This document shows, one piece after another, positions 5,830-6,503 of a DNA stretch of 6,503 nucleotides. The stretch covers positions 1 through 6,503 of the forward strand of contig JBAZOD010000054.1 of NCBI GenBank assembly GCA_041648955.1, in the 5' to 3' direction. Below the pieces are notes generated by a model that was not told where the DNA came from, did not search any database, and saw only the letters and a list, made by a program, of their open reading frames with translations. The position numbers and the translations under genes are program-made. The stretch comes from JBAZOD01 sp041648955. Lineage in GTDB: Bacteria > Patescibacteriota > Patescibacteriia > Patescibacteriales > JAQTRU01. The first letter of the stretch is position 1; each line of letters starts with the position of its first letter.

Positions 5830-5836
5830 TGATTCT

Positions 5837-6503
5837 ATGGATATAATCCAAAGCATTATTTTGGGAATAGTGGAAGGTTTAACTGAATTTTTACCTATAT
5901 CTTCAACGGCTCATTTGATTATCACCGGACAAATTTTGGGGATTGTTCAGACAAATTTTACCAAAAGTTTTGAGATTGCCATCCAGCTAGGCGCGATTTT
6001 GGCAGTAGTGGTTTTGTATTGGCGGAAATTTTTTCTTGATTTTGAAACTTTAAAAAAAATTATAGCCGCTTTTATTCCTACAGCTATAATCGGATTTATT
6101 TTTTATAAAATCATAAAATCATTTTTAATGGAGAGTAATTTAATTATTGCTCTTGCTTTATTTTTGGGAGGATTAGTATTAATCTTTTTTGAATATGGAA
6201 AGACAAAAAGAACGGCGGAGAATGGAAGCGACGTCATTACTTATAAAAAAGCTTTTTTAATAGGGCTTTGTCAGTCTCTGGCGGTTATTCCCGGAGTGTC
6301 CAGATCAGCAGCGACAATTATCGGCGGTTTGTCTATGAAATTATCGCGCCAAGCGATTGTGGAATTTTCTTTTTTGTTGGCAGCGCCGACAATGCTGGCG
6401 GCTACCGGCTACGATCTGATAAAATCCGGTTTAGTTTTTTCTAATCAGGAAATCATTGTATTCTTAATAGGATTTGTCGTTTCCTTTATCACGGCTATCG
6501 CCG
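5837..6503 (+). CDS. uppP: Undecaprenyl-diphosphatase UppP (BacA family), 5' part (3' end outside window)
   Basis: UppP is the integral membrane phosphatase that converts undecaprenyl pyrophosphate to undecaprenyl phosphate, recycling the lipid carrier for peptidoglycan and other surface polymers. Overproduction of this family can give bacitracin resistance. The frame is open from ATG 5837 to the window edge, showing 222 residues of a family that is usually near 270. Both signature motifs are present: EGLTEFLPISSTAHLI at residues 13-28, with Glu13, Glu17, Ser23 and His26, and PGVSRSAAT at 152-160 with Arg156. At least five hydrophobic helices are visible (for example 50-62, 74-91, 102-117 and 205-222), along with LAAPTMLAA at 181-189. 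The start immediately precedes the family's usual N-terminus. There is no Shine-Dalgarno; the upstream bases are the heptamer repeat. It follows htrA by 39 bases and is probably in the same transcription unit. Confidence 0.95.
   Translation, partial: MDIIQSIILGIVEGLTEFLPISSTAHLIITGQILGIVQTNFTKSFEIAIQLGAILAVVVLYWRKFFLDFETLKKIIAAFIPTAIIGFIFYKIIKSFLMESNLIIALALFLGGLVLIFFEYGKTKRTAENGSDVITYKKAFLIGLCQSLAVIPGVSRSAATIIGGLSMKLSRQAIVEFSFLLAAPTMLAATGYDLIKSGLVFSNQEIIVFLIGFVVSFITAIA

Overview
The window looks like a piece of a small, AT-rich bacterial genome, most likely from the Candidate Phyla Radiation (Patescibacteria, Parcubacteria-like). This assignment is inferred from three gene types and could be wrong at phylum level. 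The first is a sigma-70 region-4 protein fused to HARE-type winged helices. The second is a membrane protein like the N-terminal half of CPR conjugation-type ATPases. The third is a MurB with an insertion after its catalytic serine. Weak or absent Shine-Dalgarno sequences before the plus-strand genes also fit. No RNA genes, CRISPR arrays, insertion sequences or phage genes were found.

Layout. Bases 1-682 hold the 3' part of murB (peptidoglycan precursor synthesis), followed by a rho-independent terminator. A second terminator faces the other way and serves a minus-strand gene (787-1308) for a small two-helix membrane protein of unknown function. That gene has its own promoter, a strong ribosome binding site and visibly different codon use. 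A 280-base AT-rich gap (1309-1588) carries divergent promoters and a structured leader. Next comes the sigma-region-4/HARE protein (1589-2806), closed by a strong bidirectional terminator. A new plus-strand transcription unit then starts near 2863-2966. It contains a 487-residue membrane-anchored protein (3036-4499), an HtrA/DegP-like membrane-anchored serine protease (4547-5797) and the 5' part of uppP (5837 to the window end). The gaps in this unit are 47 and 39 bases, and no clear terminator lies between the genes.

Functional reading. MurB, UppP and the HtrA protease all serve the cell envelope: precursor synthesis, lipid-carrier recycling and protein quality control. The region-4/HARE protein is probably a transcription regulator that recognises -35 elements but cannot melt promoters alone, because it has no sigma region 2.

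The observations most worth a second look are the sigma-region-4/HARE architecture beside two TTGACA -35 boxes, the apparently ATPase-less conjugation-like protein, and a heptanucleotide repeat that fills the htrA-uppP gap and includes the htrA stop codon. All four plus-strand starts also share Met-Asp (ATG GAY) and lack a good Shine-Dalgarno.
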